Positions 23,840-30,497 of a stretch of 30,497 nt of DNA are shown here, piece after piece. Numbering within the stretch: the first letter of the stretch is position 1; each line of letters begins with the position of its first letter. The translations under genes and the position numbers were made by a program. The stretch lies in NCBI GenBank assembly GCA_049792815.1, contig JBARBG010000131.1, positions 1 through 30,497 of the forward strand, written 5' to 3'. The notes below the pieces were generated by a model, which did not search any database, had not been told where the DNA came from, and saw only the letters and a program-made list of their open reading frames with translations. The DNA comes from DAIDKA01 sp049792815 (lineage in GTDB: Bacteria; Pseudomonadota; Gammaproteobacteria; Steroidobacterales; Steroidobacteraceae).

Positions 23840-25018
23840 CTAGCGCCCCGCCAGCCCGTCGACGATGCGCAGCCGGGCGGCGCGCACGGCCGGCAGCAGA
23901 CCTGCGGCAACGCCGAGGGCGATTATCAGCACGACTCCCATCACCAGGGCATTCGGTGTAATCAGAAACGCGGACAGGTAATCACTGAGCGTGTTGCCGA
24001 GGCTCCCCACGGCGAACATGGCGCCGGTAATTCCGATCACCCCGCCCAGCACGGTGAGGAGCACCGACTCGCCAATCACCAGCGCCAGGACGGTTGGATC
24101 GCTGAAACCGAGCGTCTTCAGCACCGCCACCTCATTGGTGCGTTCGCGAACCGACTGCGCCATGGTGTTGGCGCTGACCAGCAGCATCGTGAAGAACACG
24201 GCAATTCCGATCGCGATGACGATTGCACCGATGTCGCCCGTCTGTTTCGCGAAGCCTTGAACGAAAGCCTTTTCGCTGGCGGTTTTGGTCTCCGCGGAGG
24301 AATTGGCGAACAGTGCATCGATCGCCGCGGCCACGCTCGCCGCTTGCGCGGCATCGGCAATGCGCAGGATGTACCAGCCGACGGTTCCTTTGCCAAAGGT
24401 ACGGGACTCATCAAGGTAGTCGTAGTTGAAGAAAATACTGTTCACATCACCCGAGGGGTCCTTGTTGTCGTAAATGCCGTCGATGGTGAACTGCCAGTTG
24501 TAGGTGCCATCGGCACGTAAATAAATGTCGGAGCGCAGCGGGAGGTGATCGCCGACTTTCCAGCCGTAGCTGTTGGCGAGCGCACGGCCGACGATCGCGC
24601 CGACCCGATCGTGCAGCCAGCGTTCCTTCTGTGCCGGCGGCAGCAGGAACTCCGGATACATCGCCAGATAGCTCTCCGGCGGTACCGGGTAGGTCACTAT
24701 GATATTGCGCTCGTTCTGATAATGGCCTCCGAACCAGGTGGAGTGCGTGACCATCTTGACGCCTGGAACTGAGGCGATGCGCGGCAGATAACTGATCGGC
24801 AGCGGTTGCACGATCGAGACTTTGTCCATGGTCACGAGTCGGTCGACCCCCGCCAGATCGCCGCTCGCCTCGAAGCCGTTCTTGACCGCAGCGAGTATTC
24901 CATATAGCAGGAATGCGACTGCAATGGAGAGCAGCGTGAAAATGGTACGCGGCGTCCGGCGACGCAGATTGGCAAACAGCAGGGGGAGGAATTTAATCAC
25001 GGCATTATAATGTAGCAT
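23840..25018 (-). CDS. ABC transporter permease, MacB/FtsX type (pair B, first)
   Basis: A 392-residue permease of the FtsX/MacB type (helix 1 in TIFTLLSIAVAFLLYGILAAV; C-terminal helices in IGIAVFFTMLLVSANTM, LALVIGESVLLTVLGGVIG and MGVVLIIALGVAAGLLP). NEVAVLKTLGFSDPTVLALV is the coupling motif. It is homologous to the first permease of pair A, especially in IKFLPLLFANLRRR against KFLPLVWAGLWRR and in DAAQAASVAAAIDALFANS. The start is ambiguous: ATG at 25018 is annotated, but GTG at 25000 would match pair A exactly and leave a TATAAT box (25009-25004) just upstream. Neither has a strong ribosome site. The gene diverges from the VOC gene with overlapping 5' regions. The export substrate is unknown. 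Confidence 0.86.
   Translation of the reverse strand: MLHYNAVIKFLPLLFANLRRRTPRTIFTLLSIAVAFLLYGILAAVKNGFEASGDLAGVDRLVTMDKVSIVQPLPISYLPRIASVPGVKMVTHSTWFGGHYQNERNIIVTYPVPPESYLAMYPEFLLPPAQKERWLHDRVGAIVGRALANSYGWKVGDHLPLRSDIYLRADGTYNWQFTIDGIYDNKDPSGDVNSIFFNYDYLDESRTFGKGTVGWYILRIADAAQAASVAAAIDALFANSSAETKTASEKAFVQGFAKQTGDIGAIVIAIGIAVFFTMLLVSANTMAQSVRERTNEVAVLKTLGFSDPTVLALVIGESVLLTVLGGVIGITGAMFAVGSLGNTLSDYLSAFLITPNALVMGVVLIIALGVAAGLLPAVRAARLRIVDGLAGR
25004..25011. promoter_or_regulatory. Palindromic -10 element (ATTATAAT) between divergent genes
   Basis: ATTATAAT reads as TATAAT on both strands. On the minus strand it lies four bases before the GTG at 25000 of the permease gene; on the plus strand it leads toward the VOC gene. 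No good -35 is seen on either side, so this is tentative. Confidence 0.4.
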
Positions 25019-25052
25019 GAGAGGCGAACTGCTCGCCCTCAGGGGAGACGGA

Positions 25053-25445
25053 ATGATCAACTACATCATGGTCGGGACCAACAGGTTCGAGGCAGCCGTT
25101 GCATTCTACGATATCGTGATGACCGCCATGGGCGCGACGCGCGCCTACGCGACTGAGAAGAATGTGGGCTGGGGCTGGGGAGTAGGGACCCCGATGGTCA
25201 TTGTCACCAGACCCTATGATCAACGGCAGGCCAGCGTGGGTAACGGCTCCATGGTGGCCTTTGATGTCGAAACGCCTGAGCTGGTTGATGCGCTGCATGC
25301 CAAGGTCCTGGCGCTGGGCGGAACCAGCGAGGGTGACCCGGGACCACGCGGCGAACATCTGTATGTCGGCTATTGGCGGGACTTGGACGGCAACAAGTTC
25401 AACTTCATCTGCTACCGGCAGAAGAGCCCGGCCAACGGGGTATAA
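25053..25445 (+). CDS. VOC (glyoxalase/dioxygenase) family protein
   Basis: A 130-residue single VOC domain. MINYIMVGTNRFEAAVAFYDIVMTAMGA is the usual opening beta-alpha unit (the VGTNDLERSVAFYD type); MVAFDVETPELVDALHAKVLALGG is the second unit, and GYWRDLDGNKFNFICY carries the closing strand. The D-G-N-K stretch is the typical end of these folds. The class uses a metal ion in glyoxalases, dioxygenases and resistance proteins, but this subgroup has no assigned substrate. The start is placed at the second ATG because GGGGAGACGGA precedes it directly; a longer reading adds 12 residues and overlaps the divergent permease 5' end. The DUF962 gene follows, its -10-like box overlapping this stop codon. 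Confidence 0.85.
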   Translation: MINYIMVGTNRFEAAVAFYDIVMTAMGATRAYATEKNVGWGWGVGTPMVIVTRPYDQRQASVGNGSMVAFDVETPELVDALHAKVLALGGTSEGDPGPRGEHLYVGYWRDLDGNKFNFICYRQKSPANGV

Positions 25446-25446
25446 T
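25441..25446 (+). promoter_or_regulatory. TATAAT element overlapping the VOC stop codon
   Basis: A perfect -10 hexamer whose bases include the VOC TAA. It ends seven bases before the DUF962 ATG, placing the expected transcription start at or next to the A of the ATG. No -35 hexamer is seen 17 bases upstream (GCAGAA there). Confidence 0.45.
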
Positions 25447-25453
25447 AGCGACT

Positions 25454-25756
25454 ATGTTTGCGGGTCGAACGTGGGACGAGTGGATTCATCAGTACGGCGG
25501 CAGCCACCGCCATCCGCTGAATCGCTTTTGTCATACGCTGGGAATTCCACTGATTGCGCTTTCGCTGCCACTGTTTCTGGTGATTCCATTCGTACACCGG
25601 ATCTGGGTCATCCCGGCGCTGATGTTCGTGATCGGCTGGGTGCTGCAGTTCGTCGGCCACGCTGTCGAGGGCAAGCCACCGGAGTTCTTTCAGGATTGGC
25701 GCTTCCTTTTCGTCGGGTTGCGCTGGTGGTTCGCGAAGGTTCGCGGCCGCGCCTGA
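25454..25756 (+). CDS. DUF962/Mpo1-like membrane protein
   Basis: A 100-residue protein of the DUF962 family, the bacterial relatives of yeast Mpo1, an iron-dependent dioxygenase acting on 2-hydroxy fatty acids. Family marks: WDEWIHQYGGSHRHPLNRFCHTLGIP (8-32) with His20 and His27, two hydrophobic segments (about 32-48 and 52-70), and GHAVEGKPPEFFQDWRFLF with His69 and Glu72. These histidines match the conserved putative metal ligands. Whether the bacterial enzyme performs the same alpha-oxidation is inferred. The start MFAGRTWDEW fits the family; there is no Shine-Dalgarno and a TATAAT ends seven bases before, so leaderless translation is possible. The stop lies one base from the convergent dehydrogenase stop. 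Confidence 0.88.
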   Translation: MFAGRTWDEWIHQYGGSHRHPLNRFCHTLGIPLIALSLPLFLVIPFVHRIWVIPALMFVIGWVLQFVGHAVEGKPPEFFQDWRFLFVGLRWWFAKVRGRA

Positions 25757-25757
25757 A

Positions 25758-26627
25758 TCAGGAGTCCTGGCCCCAGACCTTGATCGCCTCCGTGACATCA
25801 GCCTTCGGGCCCAGCTTTGCCGAGGCCGTGCTCATCTGCTGTGCGCTAAGCTGCAGCATGGGCGCCTGCATATTCAGGGAGGCGGCCAGTCCCGCGGCAA
25901 TCCTCACGTCCTTCGCGGCCAGGGCCAGCAGAAAGCCGGCCGCGTGACGGCCGGCGATGACATGGTCCTTCATCGACAGTTCGCTGTGAAAGGTCCTGCC
26001 GGTGGAGACATTCAGGATATCGATGAGCTGCGTCGGATTGATGCCGAAGCGCTGGCCGATCAGCAGCGCCTCCGCGGTGGCCTGGAAGGCCGCCGCGGAC
26101 ACATAGTTGTTCAGCGCTTTCATCGCATGACCTGCTCCCAGGGCGCCGACCACAAACAGTCGCTTGCCCAGGAGTTCAAGTACGGGCCGTGCGCGCCCAA
26201 TGGTGGCGGCCGCGCCACCAATCATGATGGTCAACGTGGCATCCGTCGCCCGCGGCACTCCTCCTGACACCGGGGCGTCCACGAGCGCCAGGCCCATGCT
26301 GGCGAGGGTTGTGCCAAGCTCACGCGTGCCCTCCGGTTCGGAGGAGCTCATGTCGATGACGAGAGCGCCCCGAGGCAGCTGCGGGGCGATTCCCTTTGAC
26401 CCCAGCAGGACCTCCTGCACGATCGCGCCGGTGGGAAGCATCGTGACAACGATGTCCGTCTCCTGAAAATCCTCAGGCCCGCGGGCGATGCGCACCGTGG
26501 CCTCCTCGGCCAGACGTTGCATAGCGGCCACATCGACGTCGAGTACCGTGAGGGCATGCCCGGCGCGGGCGATATGACCTGCCATGGGGCGCCCCATGGC
26601 GCCGAGGCCGACAAATCCGATGTTAAT
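25758..26627 (-). CDS. 3-hydroxyisobutyrate dehydrogenase family oxidoreductase, probable ATT start
   Basis: A 289-residue beta-hydroxyacid dehydrogenase. NAD(P) loop: NIGFVGLGAMGRPMAGH (2-18). Substrate motif: DAPVSGGVPRA (118-128). Catalytic Lys170 is in GHAMKALNN (166-174). The C-terminal helical domain ends in VTEAIKVWGQDS. Typical substrates are 3-hydroxyisobutyrate, tartronate semialdehyde and related short acids; the exact one is undecided. No ATG, GTG or TTG is in frame near the family N-terminus. The first codon that fits is ATT (26627-26625), with GGAGG five bases before it, so initiation at ATT is the best reading. A longer open reading runs upstream into the divergent gene and is not family sequence. 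The gene faces the secreted DUF8021-like gene and may belong to the same catabolic neighbourhood. Confidence 0.83.
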   Translation of the reverse strand: MNIGFVGLGAMGRPMAGHIARAGHALTVLDVDVAAMQRLAEEATVRIARGPEDFQETDIVVTMLPTGAIVQEVLLGSKGIAPQLPRGALVIDMSSSEPEGTRELGTTLASMGLALVDAPVSGGVPRATDATLTIMIGGAAATIGRARPVLELLGKRLFVVGALGAGHAMKALNNYVSAAAFQATAEALLIGQRFGINPTQLIDILNVSTGRTFHSELSMKDHVIAGRHAAGFLLALAAKDVRIAAGLAASLNMQAPMLQLSAQQMSTASAKLGPKADVTEAIKVWGQDS

Positions 26628-26708
26628 GATGCCCTCCGTTATCCTGGCAGGAATTGGTCCTCGGACGCGTAATTGTCCCCGAATTGTATGTCTGGTAGAA
26701 GAGCTTGA

Positions 26709-27692
26709 ATGAAACTCAAGGCCACAGGAATTCTGGTGCTGGGTGCGATGACCCTGTTCGGCGGGTCCGTGCGGGCGGCCGACTGCGACAAGGCCTGTCT
26801 CGAAGGCATCGCGGCGGCCTACCTCGGGGCGTACCTCAAACATGACGTCACGCTCGCGCCATTCGCGCGGCACGTCAGGTATTCGGAGAACAGCGCCGCG
26901 ATGACCTTTCCGGATGGCACCTGGGACACCGTCACCGCACAAGTCGATACGCCACTGGTGCTGTCGGATCCGGCCTCCGGCCAGATCGGTATCTACACCA
27001 GCGTCATGCAGCGCCAGACGCAGGGCTTCCTGGCGGTCAGGCTGCGGGTTCGGGACCGGCACATCACAGAGGTCGAGCAGATCATTGCCACTAAGCGCAA
27101 TGTGAGCGCGCCACCGGTGCCCATGGGCGACGCCCTGCAATACCATCGCGATCCGGCTCTGCGGGCCACCATCCCGGTCGCCCAACGTCTGTCACGGGCG
27201 GCCATCCGGCAGCTCGCCGATGGCTACTTCTCGACCCTGCAATACAACACCGGGGAGATCCGCGGTACGCGCTTCGCCCCCGGCGCAGTGCGGCACGAAA
27301 ACGGTATCCCTTACAGCGACCTCGAGAAGGGCTTCAAATCGGGCCGCTACCGCTATAACAACCGTGTGCGCGATCGCGACTGCTTCCTGGTGGACGAAGC
27401 ACGCGGCTTTACCATGTGCCGCGGCTTCATCGATCACAAGGGTGTGCTGGATGAGTACACCATGACCGACGGAACGGCCGCCAAATCCAACTACCAGGAG
27501 CCGCAGACGTGGGGGTTCCTGGAGTCCTTCAAGGTCACCCAGGAAGGCATTGTCGCCGTGGAGGCGACCTTCAGCGCCGTCCCGTACTATCTGCGCTCGC
27601 CGTGGACCAAGAATCCCGACCCTGTCTACGATGCGTCGAAGTCCCCCGTTACAAAGTCCGCCGCACCCGCGACAGGGCCAGCATCGAAATAG
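26709..27692 (+). CDS. Secreted protein of unknown function (possibly DUF8021-like)
   Basis: A 327-residue exported protein. The signal peptide is MKLKATGILVLGAMTLFGGSVRA, cleaved before ADCDKAC. The body seems to hold two similar halves of SnoaL/NTF2-like character: LEGIAAAYLGAYLKHDVTLAPFARHVRYSENS and then RQLADGYFSTLQYNTGEIRGTRFAPGAVRHENG, each a helix followed by a region that would form the cone. Conserved-looking cysteines are in DCDKAC, RDCFLV and TMCRGF. I recall similar proteins labelled DUF8021 in sphingomonads and relatives, but this is a weak memory match. The C-terminus is low complexity (SPVTKSAAPATGPASK). It overlaps the convergent transporter gene by 44 bases and neighbours a dehydrogenase, transporter and esterase, suggesting a role in handling an organic acid or ester. 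Confidence 0.72.
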   Translation: MKLKATGILVLGAMTLFGGSVRAADCDKACLEGIAAAYLGAYLKHDVTLAPFARHVRYSENSAAMTFPDGTWDTVTAQVDTPLVLSDPASGQIGIYTSVMQRQTQGFLAVRLRVRDRHITEVEQIIATKRNVSAPPVPMGDALQYHRDPALRATIPVAQRLSRAAIRQLADGYFSTLQYNTGEIRGTRFAPGAVRHENGIPYSDLEKGFKSGRYRYNNRVRDRDCFLVDEARGFTMCRGFIDHKGVLDEYTMTDGTAAKSNYQEPQTWGFLESFKVTQEGIVAVEATFSAVPYYLRSPWTKNPDPVYDASKSPVTKSAAPATGPASK

Positions 27693-28962
27693 CGCAGATC
27701 AGCGCGGGACCCGCCAGGCAGGCGATCACCTGGGCGGGTGCGACTCCGGCTGCGATCAGAGCCCCACCGACCAGGGGGCTGATAAAGGCCCCCATGCGCG
27801 CCACTGCGGATGCCCAGCCGCTGCCGGTTGCGAGAATGCGCGAGGGATACAGGGATGCAGCCAGCGACACGATGGCGAACTGCGAACCGCCGGTGCAGGC
27901 GCCGATCAGCAGCAGCAGGGCACCCCAGGAGAGAAACCCCGACGGCACCACCAGAAACAGCATGGCCGCGACCGCGAGGACGGCAAATCCGGTGGCGAGC
28001 GTGCGTTCGGCTCCGAACCGGTCCATCAGGCCGGCCAGCGACACACCCCCGAGGATACCGCCCAGTTGGTTGAATCCCACCTCTCGGATCGCCTGGGCGG
28101 GCGGCCAGCCTGACCCGGTCAGCAACGTCGGCAGCCAGCTAACGAGCAAGTACAGGTTGAAGGAATTCATGGCAAAGCCGACCCACAACAGCAGGGTCGA
28201 CGCCCGGTACGTCCGCTTGAAGAGATCGCGCACCGAGCCGGCCAGCACCTGCGCTGCGGGCTTGAGATAGACCGTTTCGGCGGCCACCGCTGGGGCAATG
28301 TGCCGCAGGATCATGGCAATGGCGCGACTGCCCGGACGGCGATTGAGCAGGAACTTGATGGATTCGGGACCCGTCGTGAGCAGCGCCGCACACAGCGCCA
28401 GCGGCAGCGCGCCCCCGAGGACAAAGGTCGCGGGCCAGCCATAACGGCGCATCACGGTGGGTACCACGAGGCTCGCCAGCAGCGCGCCGGTCGCCGTGTT
28501 GCAGTACGAGAGTGTGGTGAGAGTTGCGCGCCGTCGGCGCGGCATGAAATCGGCCGCCAGGGTATAGGCGTTGGCGAGGCTCGCCCCCAACGCCGCGCCC
28601 GTGAAGAACCGGCACACGGCCAGTTGCAGCGCATCGTGGGCCAGGGACGAGGCCAGCGAGGAGATCCCAACGATGGCCATGGTGGCGGCCAGCACGGTAC
28701 GCCGCCCGTAGCGGTCCCCAAGCGGACCCAGAAACGCCGCGCCCAGTCCCATGCCGAGCGGCGACGCCGACAGCGCCACGCTTAACGCAGCCGGAGCAAT
28801 GCTCCACGCCTTGGTCACCGCAGGCACGGCGAGGGACAGGACCTGCAGGTCGTAGCCATCGAACACTACGGCCAGAGTGCACAGCACCAGTACGTACTTC
28901 TGCAGTCCGGACAGCCGCGAGGCGTCCATCAGATCGTCGATCTCGACGCTGGAAAGGCTCAT
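27649..28962 (-). CDS. MFS transporter, aromatic acid:H+ symporter (AAHS) family
   Basis: A 437-residue, 12-helix MFS transporter. Helix 1 carries VVFDGYDLQVLSLAVPA, the FDGYD motif that marks the AAHS family (PcaK, BenK, MhpT). The loop 2-3 motif GPLGDRYGRRTVLA follows. The central loop (SIKFLLNRRPGSRAIAMILRHIAP) is also AAHS-like. Members import benzoate, 4-hydroxybenzoate or similar carboxylates with protons. The substrate here cannot be named, since no ring-cleavage gene is nearby. ATG at 28962 is annotated; GTG one codon upstream is possible, and no good ribosome site is seen. Its 3' end overlaps the convergent secreted gene by 44 bases, and the secreted esterase gene ends about 32 bases upstream on the same strand, so the two may be co-transcribed. 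Confidence 0.87.
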   Translation of the reverse strand: MSLSSVEIDDLMDASRLSGLQKYVLVLCTLAVVFDGYDLQVLSLAVPAVTKAWSIAPAALSVALSASPLGMGLGAAFLGPLGDRYGRRTVLAATMAIVGISSLASSLAHDALQLAVCRFFTGAALGASLANAYTLAADFMPRRRRATLTTLSYCNTATGALLASLVVPTVMRRYGWPATFVLGGALPLALCAALLTTGPESIKFLLNRRPGSRAIAMILRHIAPAVAAETVYLKPAAQVLAGSVRDLFKRTYRASTLLLWVGFAMNSFNLYLLVSWLPTLLTGSGWPPAQAIREVGFNQLGGILGGVSLAGLMDRFGAERTLATGFAVLAVAAMLFLVVPSGFLSWGALLLLIGACTGGSQFAIVSLAASLYPSRILATGSGWASAVARMGAFISPLVGGALIAAGVAPAQVIACLAGPALICAISMLALSRVRRTL

Positions 28963-28996
28963 CACCCGAAGATACGGGAAACCGACTCAGTGAGTT

Positions 28997-30202
28997 CTAT
29001 TTAAAGATCTGGCCGGCGTAATCGCTCAGGAAATCCCGCCACAGGAACCAGTAGTGCCGTCCGGGTTTCTCCTTATAGGAGGTCGGAAAACCCTTCGCCT
29101 TCAAATCGACCTCCAGCGTCATCATGCCGGTTCGCGCCAGGTCAGTATCGCCCGCGCCGGTCCAATATAGCTTCACGCCGTCGTGCTTGATGTCCATGAG
29201 TTGCGACTCGAAGCTCGGGTCGCCCACGCGCCCGCCGGCGCTGAACACGCCGATATAGGCAAACAGGTTGGGATTGTTGTTGGTCGTGGTCACCGTCTGG
29301 CCGCCGCCCATTGACAGTCCCGCGATCGCGCGGTGGTTCTTGTCGGTGTAGACCCGGTAATGGCTCTGCACGAACGGAATGATGTCGTGCACGATACTTT
29401 CCGGGTACGAGCCCGCGTACGGCTGAGGCGGTGGCTGCGGCCGTGGACCCGAACTCGCCGCCGGATTGGCGCGGGGCCCCGGATTCGGGGCGGGAGCGGT
29501 CACCTGTTGTACCGATGGAGTGGGCCCATCGCCGAAACCCTGCGCAACACTTTGTGTAGCGTTTCCGTTGGGCATGACCACGATCATCGGTACGGCTTTG
29601 CCTGCCGCGAGCAGGTTGTCCAGGATAATGTTGGCGCGGCCCATGGTCGTCCAGGCGTCCTCATCGCCACCCGCGCCGTGCAGCAGGTAGAGCACCGGAT
29701 ATCTCTTCGTCCCAGCGGCCTTGTAGTCTGGCGGCAGGTAGACGTACATGCGTCGCTGATCCAGGTGCAGCGTCGGCGAGGGATACCAGACCTGCTCAAC
29801 GGTGCCATGCGGGACATCCTTGAAATCCCACATCGCATCGGCAGGTCCGCTGACCATCAACAGGCTACTGAAACGGTTCCCATCGCGCTCGGTTTCGGAG
29901 TTGGAGGGATCCAAGGTCCGGATGCCATCCACCAGAAACCAGTATCCGTAGAGCTGCGCGTCCAGGGGACCCAAGGTGATGGACCACACGCCCTGGTCGT
30001 CCTTGGTCATCGGCATGTTGGTCGCGCCGATCCAATCCGCATTGAAAGTGACTTCCGAGGCCTTCGGCGCCGCGATGCGCAGCGTCACATGGTGATCGTC
30101 GGAAAGCTCCGGTGAGCGCAGGCGTGGCGACGCTTGATTCTGGCCGTAGGCCGGCCCGGCCAGCAGTGCAGCAGCCGCCAGTGCTGAGCAAACGCGACTC
30201 AT
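28997..30202 (-). CDS. Secreted esterase with N-terminal E-set domain (Fes/CE1-like)
   Basis: A 401-residue exported hydrolase. The signal peptide is MSRVCSALAAAALLAGPAYG. A CBM48/E-set-like domain (about 36-120; VTLRIAAPKASEVTFNADW, GVWSITLGPLDAQLYGYWFLVDG) precedes an esterase D-type alpha/beta hydrolase (about 130-400). It has YPVLYLLHGAGGDEDAW (168-184), nucleophile elbow GLSMGG with Ser297, GAGDTD (349-354) supplying the acid, and His383 in GRHYWFLW. A proline-rich insert (about 228-262) lies between the core strand and the elbow. Relatives cleave feruloyl or acetyl esters of sugars, or iron-siderophore esters. With an AAHS importer next door, release of an aromatic acid is a reasonable guess. 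The internal start is chosen for the signal peptide; GAGG lies eight bases before it. Confidence 0.87.
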   Translation of the reverse strand: MSRVCSALAAAALLAGPAYGQNQASPRLRSPELSDDHHVTLRIAAPKASEVTFNADWIGATNMPMTKDDQGVWSITLGPLDAQLYGYWFLVDGIRTLDPSNSETERDGNRFSSLLMVSGPADAMWDFKDVPHGTVEQVWYPSPTLHLDQRRMYVYLPPDYKAAGTKRYPVLYLLHGAGGDEDAWTTMGRANIILDNLLAAGKAVPMIVVMPNGNATQSVAQGFGDGPTPSVQQVTAPAPNPGPRANPAASSGPRPQPPPQPYAGSYPESIVHDIIPFVQSHYRVYTDKNHRAIAGLSMGGGQTVTTTNNNPNLFAYIGVFSAGGRVGDPSFESQLMDIKHDGVKLYWTGAGDTDLARTGMMTLEVDLKAKGFPTSYKEKPGRHYWFLWRDFLSDYAGQIFK

Positions 30203-30212
30203 GAGACTTGCC

Positions 30213-30497
30213 TCAAGCCGCCATCGGCGTTCCGAAGCGGTTCGCTTCGGCTTCGCCGCTGCCAACGCAGCCCCAGAGTGCGAAGGCGGCTGTGACGACC
30301 AGCGCGGCCAGCGGCACGGCGGTGTTCAAGGGAGCGCTCAAAGTGATGACGTGCAGCCAGCCGGCGAAGGCCACGACGGCAAGTACGCCAGGTACCAGAA
30401 CCAGCCAGGCGCTGTGTCCCATGTCGTGCAGACGCCGGGCATGGAGCACGACCCCGGGGAACACCAGCATGAGCATGCACCAATGGGCGGTGAGCCC
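30213..30497 (-). CDS. DUF805 membrane protein (5' end beyond window)
   Basis: The C-terminal 94 residues of a DUF805-family membrane protein, open to the right edge. The motif ARRLHDMGHSAWLVLVPG is the family signature (R-R-L-H-D-x-G-x-S), followed by two membrane helices. The protein ends VGSGEAEANRFGTPMAA, the usual DUF805 tail (G-x-x-x-x-N-x-F-G). Family members, such as YhaH and YhaI of E. coli, are small inner-membrane proteins without assigned function. The true start lies outside. It ends 10 bases before the esterase start and may share a transcript with it. Confidence 0.85.
   Translation of the reverse strand, partial: GLTAHWCMLMLVFPGVVLHARRLHDMGHSAWLVLVPGVLAVVAFAGWLHVITLSAPLNTAVPLAALVVTAAFALWGCVGSGEAEANRFGTPMAA

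Overview
The window reads as a chromosomal segment of a GC-rich, aerobic, free-living proteobacterium. The gene mix fits a soil or water gammaproteobacterium near Steroidobacteraceae, Nevskiales or Xanthomonadales: a Sig-70_X6-type ECF sigma factor next to a WD40 Ser/Thr kinase, a Tat-exported HiPIP, a MauG/CCP-like dihaem cytochrome, DUF1993, DUF486 and MuiA proteins, and an AAHS transporter. The lineage is an inference from gene content; no rRNA gene is present. I see no IS element, integrase, CRISPR array, complete tRNA or phage gene.

Left part (1-8.8 kb). An arsenic cassette runs off the left edge (arsR overlapping arsN2 by ATGA). It is followed by an orphan membrane-anchored protein and an 82-residue protein resembling a flagellar rod C-terminus. 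An ECF sigma factor and a 1358-residue kinase with 14 WD40 repeats form a two-gene signalling operon. A secreted dihaem cytochrome and a DUF486 membrane protein converge on it; the kinase and cytochrome stop codons share bases.

Middle part (8.8-14.4 kb, almost all on the minus strand). A flavoprotein amine oxidase and a MOSC protein lie next to a MoeZ-like E1/rhodanese enzyme, a MoaD/ThiS-like protein ending in GG, and a BNR-propeller protein. The last three form a tight operon that looks like a sulfur-carrier or ubiquitin-like module with an unknown target. Between MoeZ and MOSC is a 515-base stretch with no normal gene. It contains a 16-nt match to the complement of the 16S rRNA 3' end, placed exactly as a Shine-Dalgarno before a 22-codon ORF, followed by a perfect 10-bp hairpin. 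This is the most unusual signal in the window.

Right-middle part (14.6-25.0 kb). Two paralogous pairs of MacB/FtsX-type ABC permeases, on opposite strands and both without an ATPase gene, flank a block of exported proteins: two hypothetical secreted proteins (one with a TonB-C-like domain), a phosphoesterase-family acid phosphatase with a strong terminator, a HiPIP and a MuiA-like protein.

Right part (25.0-30.5 kb). A VOC protein and an Mpo1-like protein are followed by a 3-hydroxyisobutyrate-dehydrogenase-family enzyme that appears to start at ATT. Next come a secreted protein of unknown function, an AAHS-family transporter that overlaps it tail to tail, a secreted Fes/CE1-type esterase and a truncated DUF805 protein. 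This end looks like uptake and processing of an organic acid or ester, but the substrate cannot be read from sequence.
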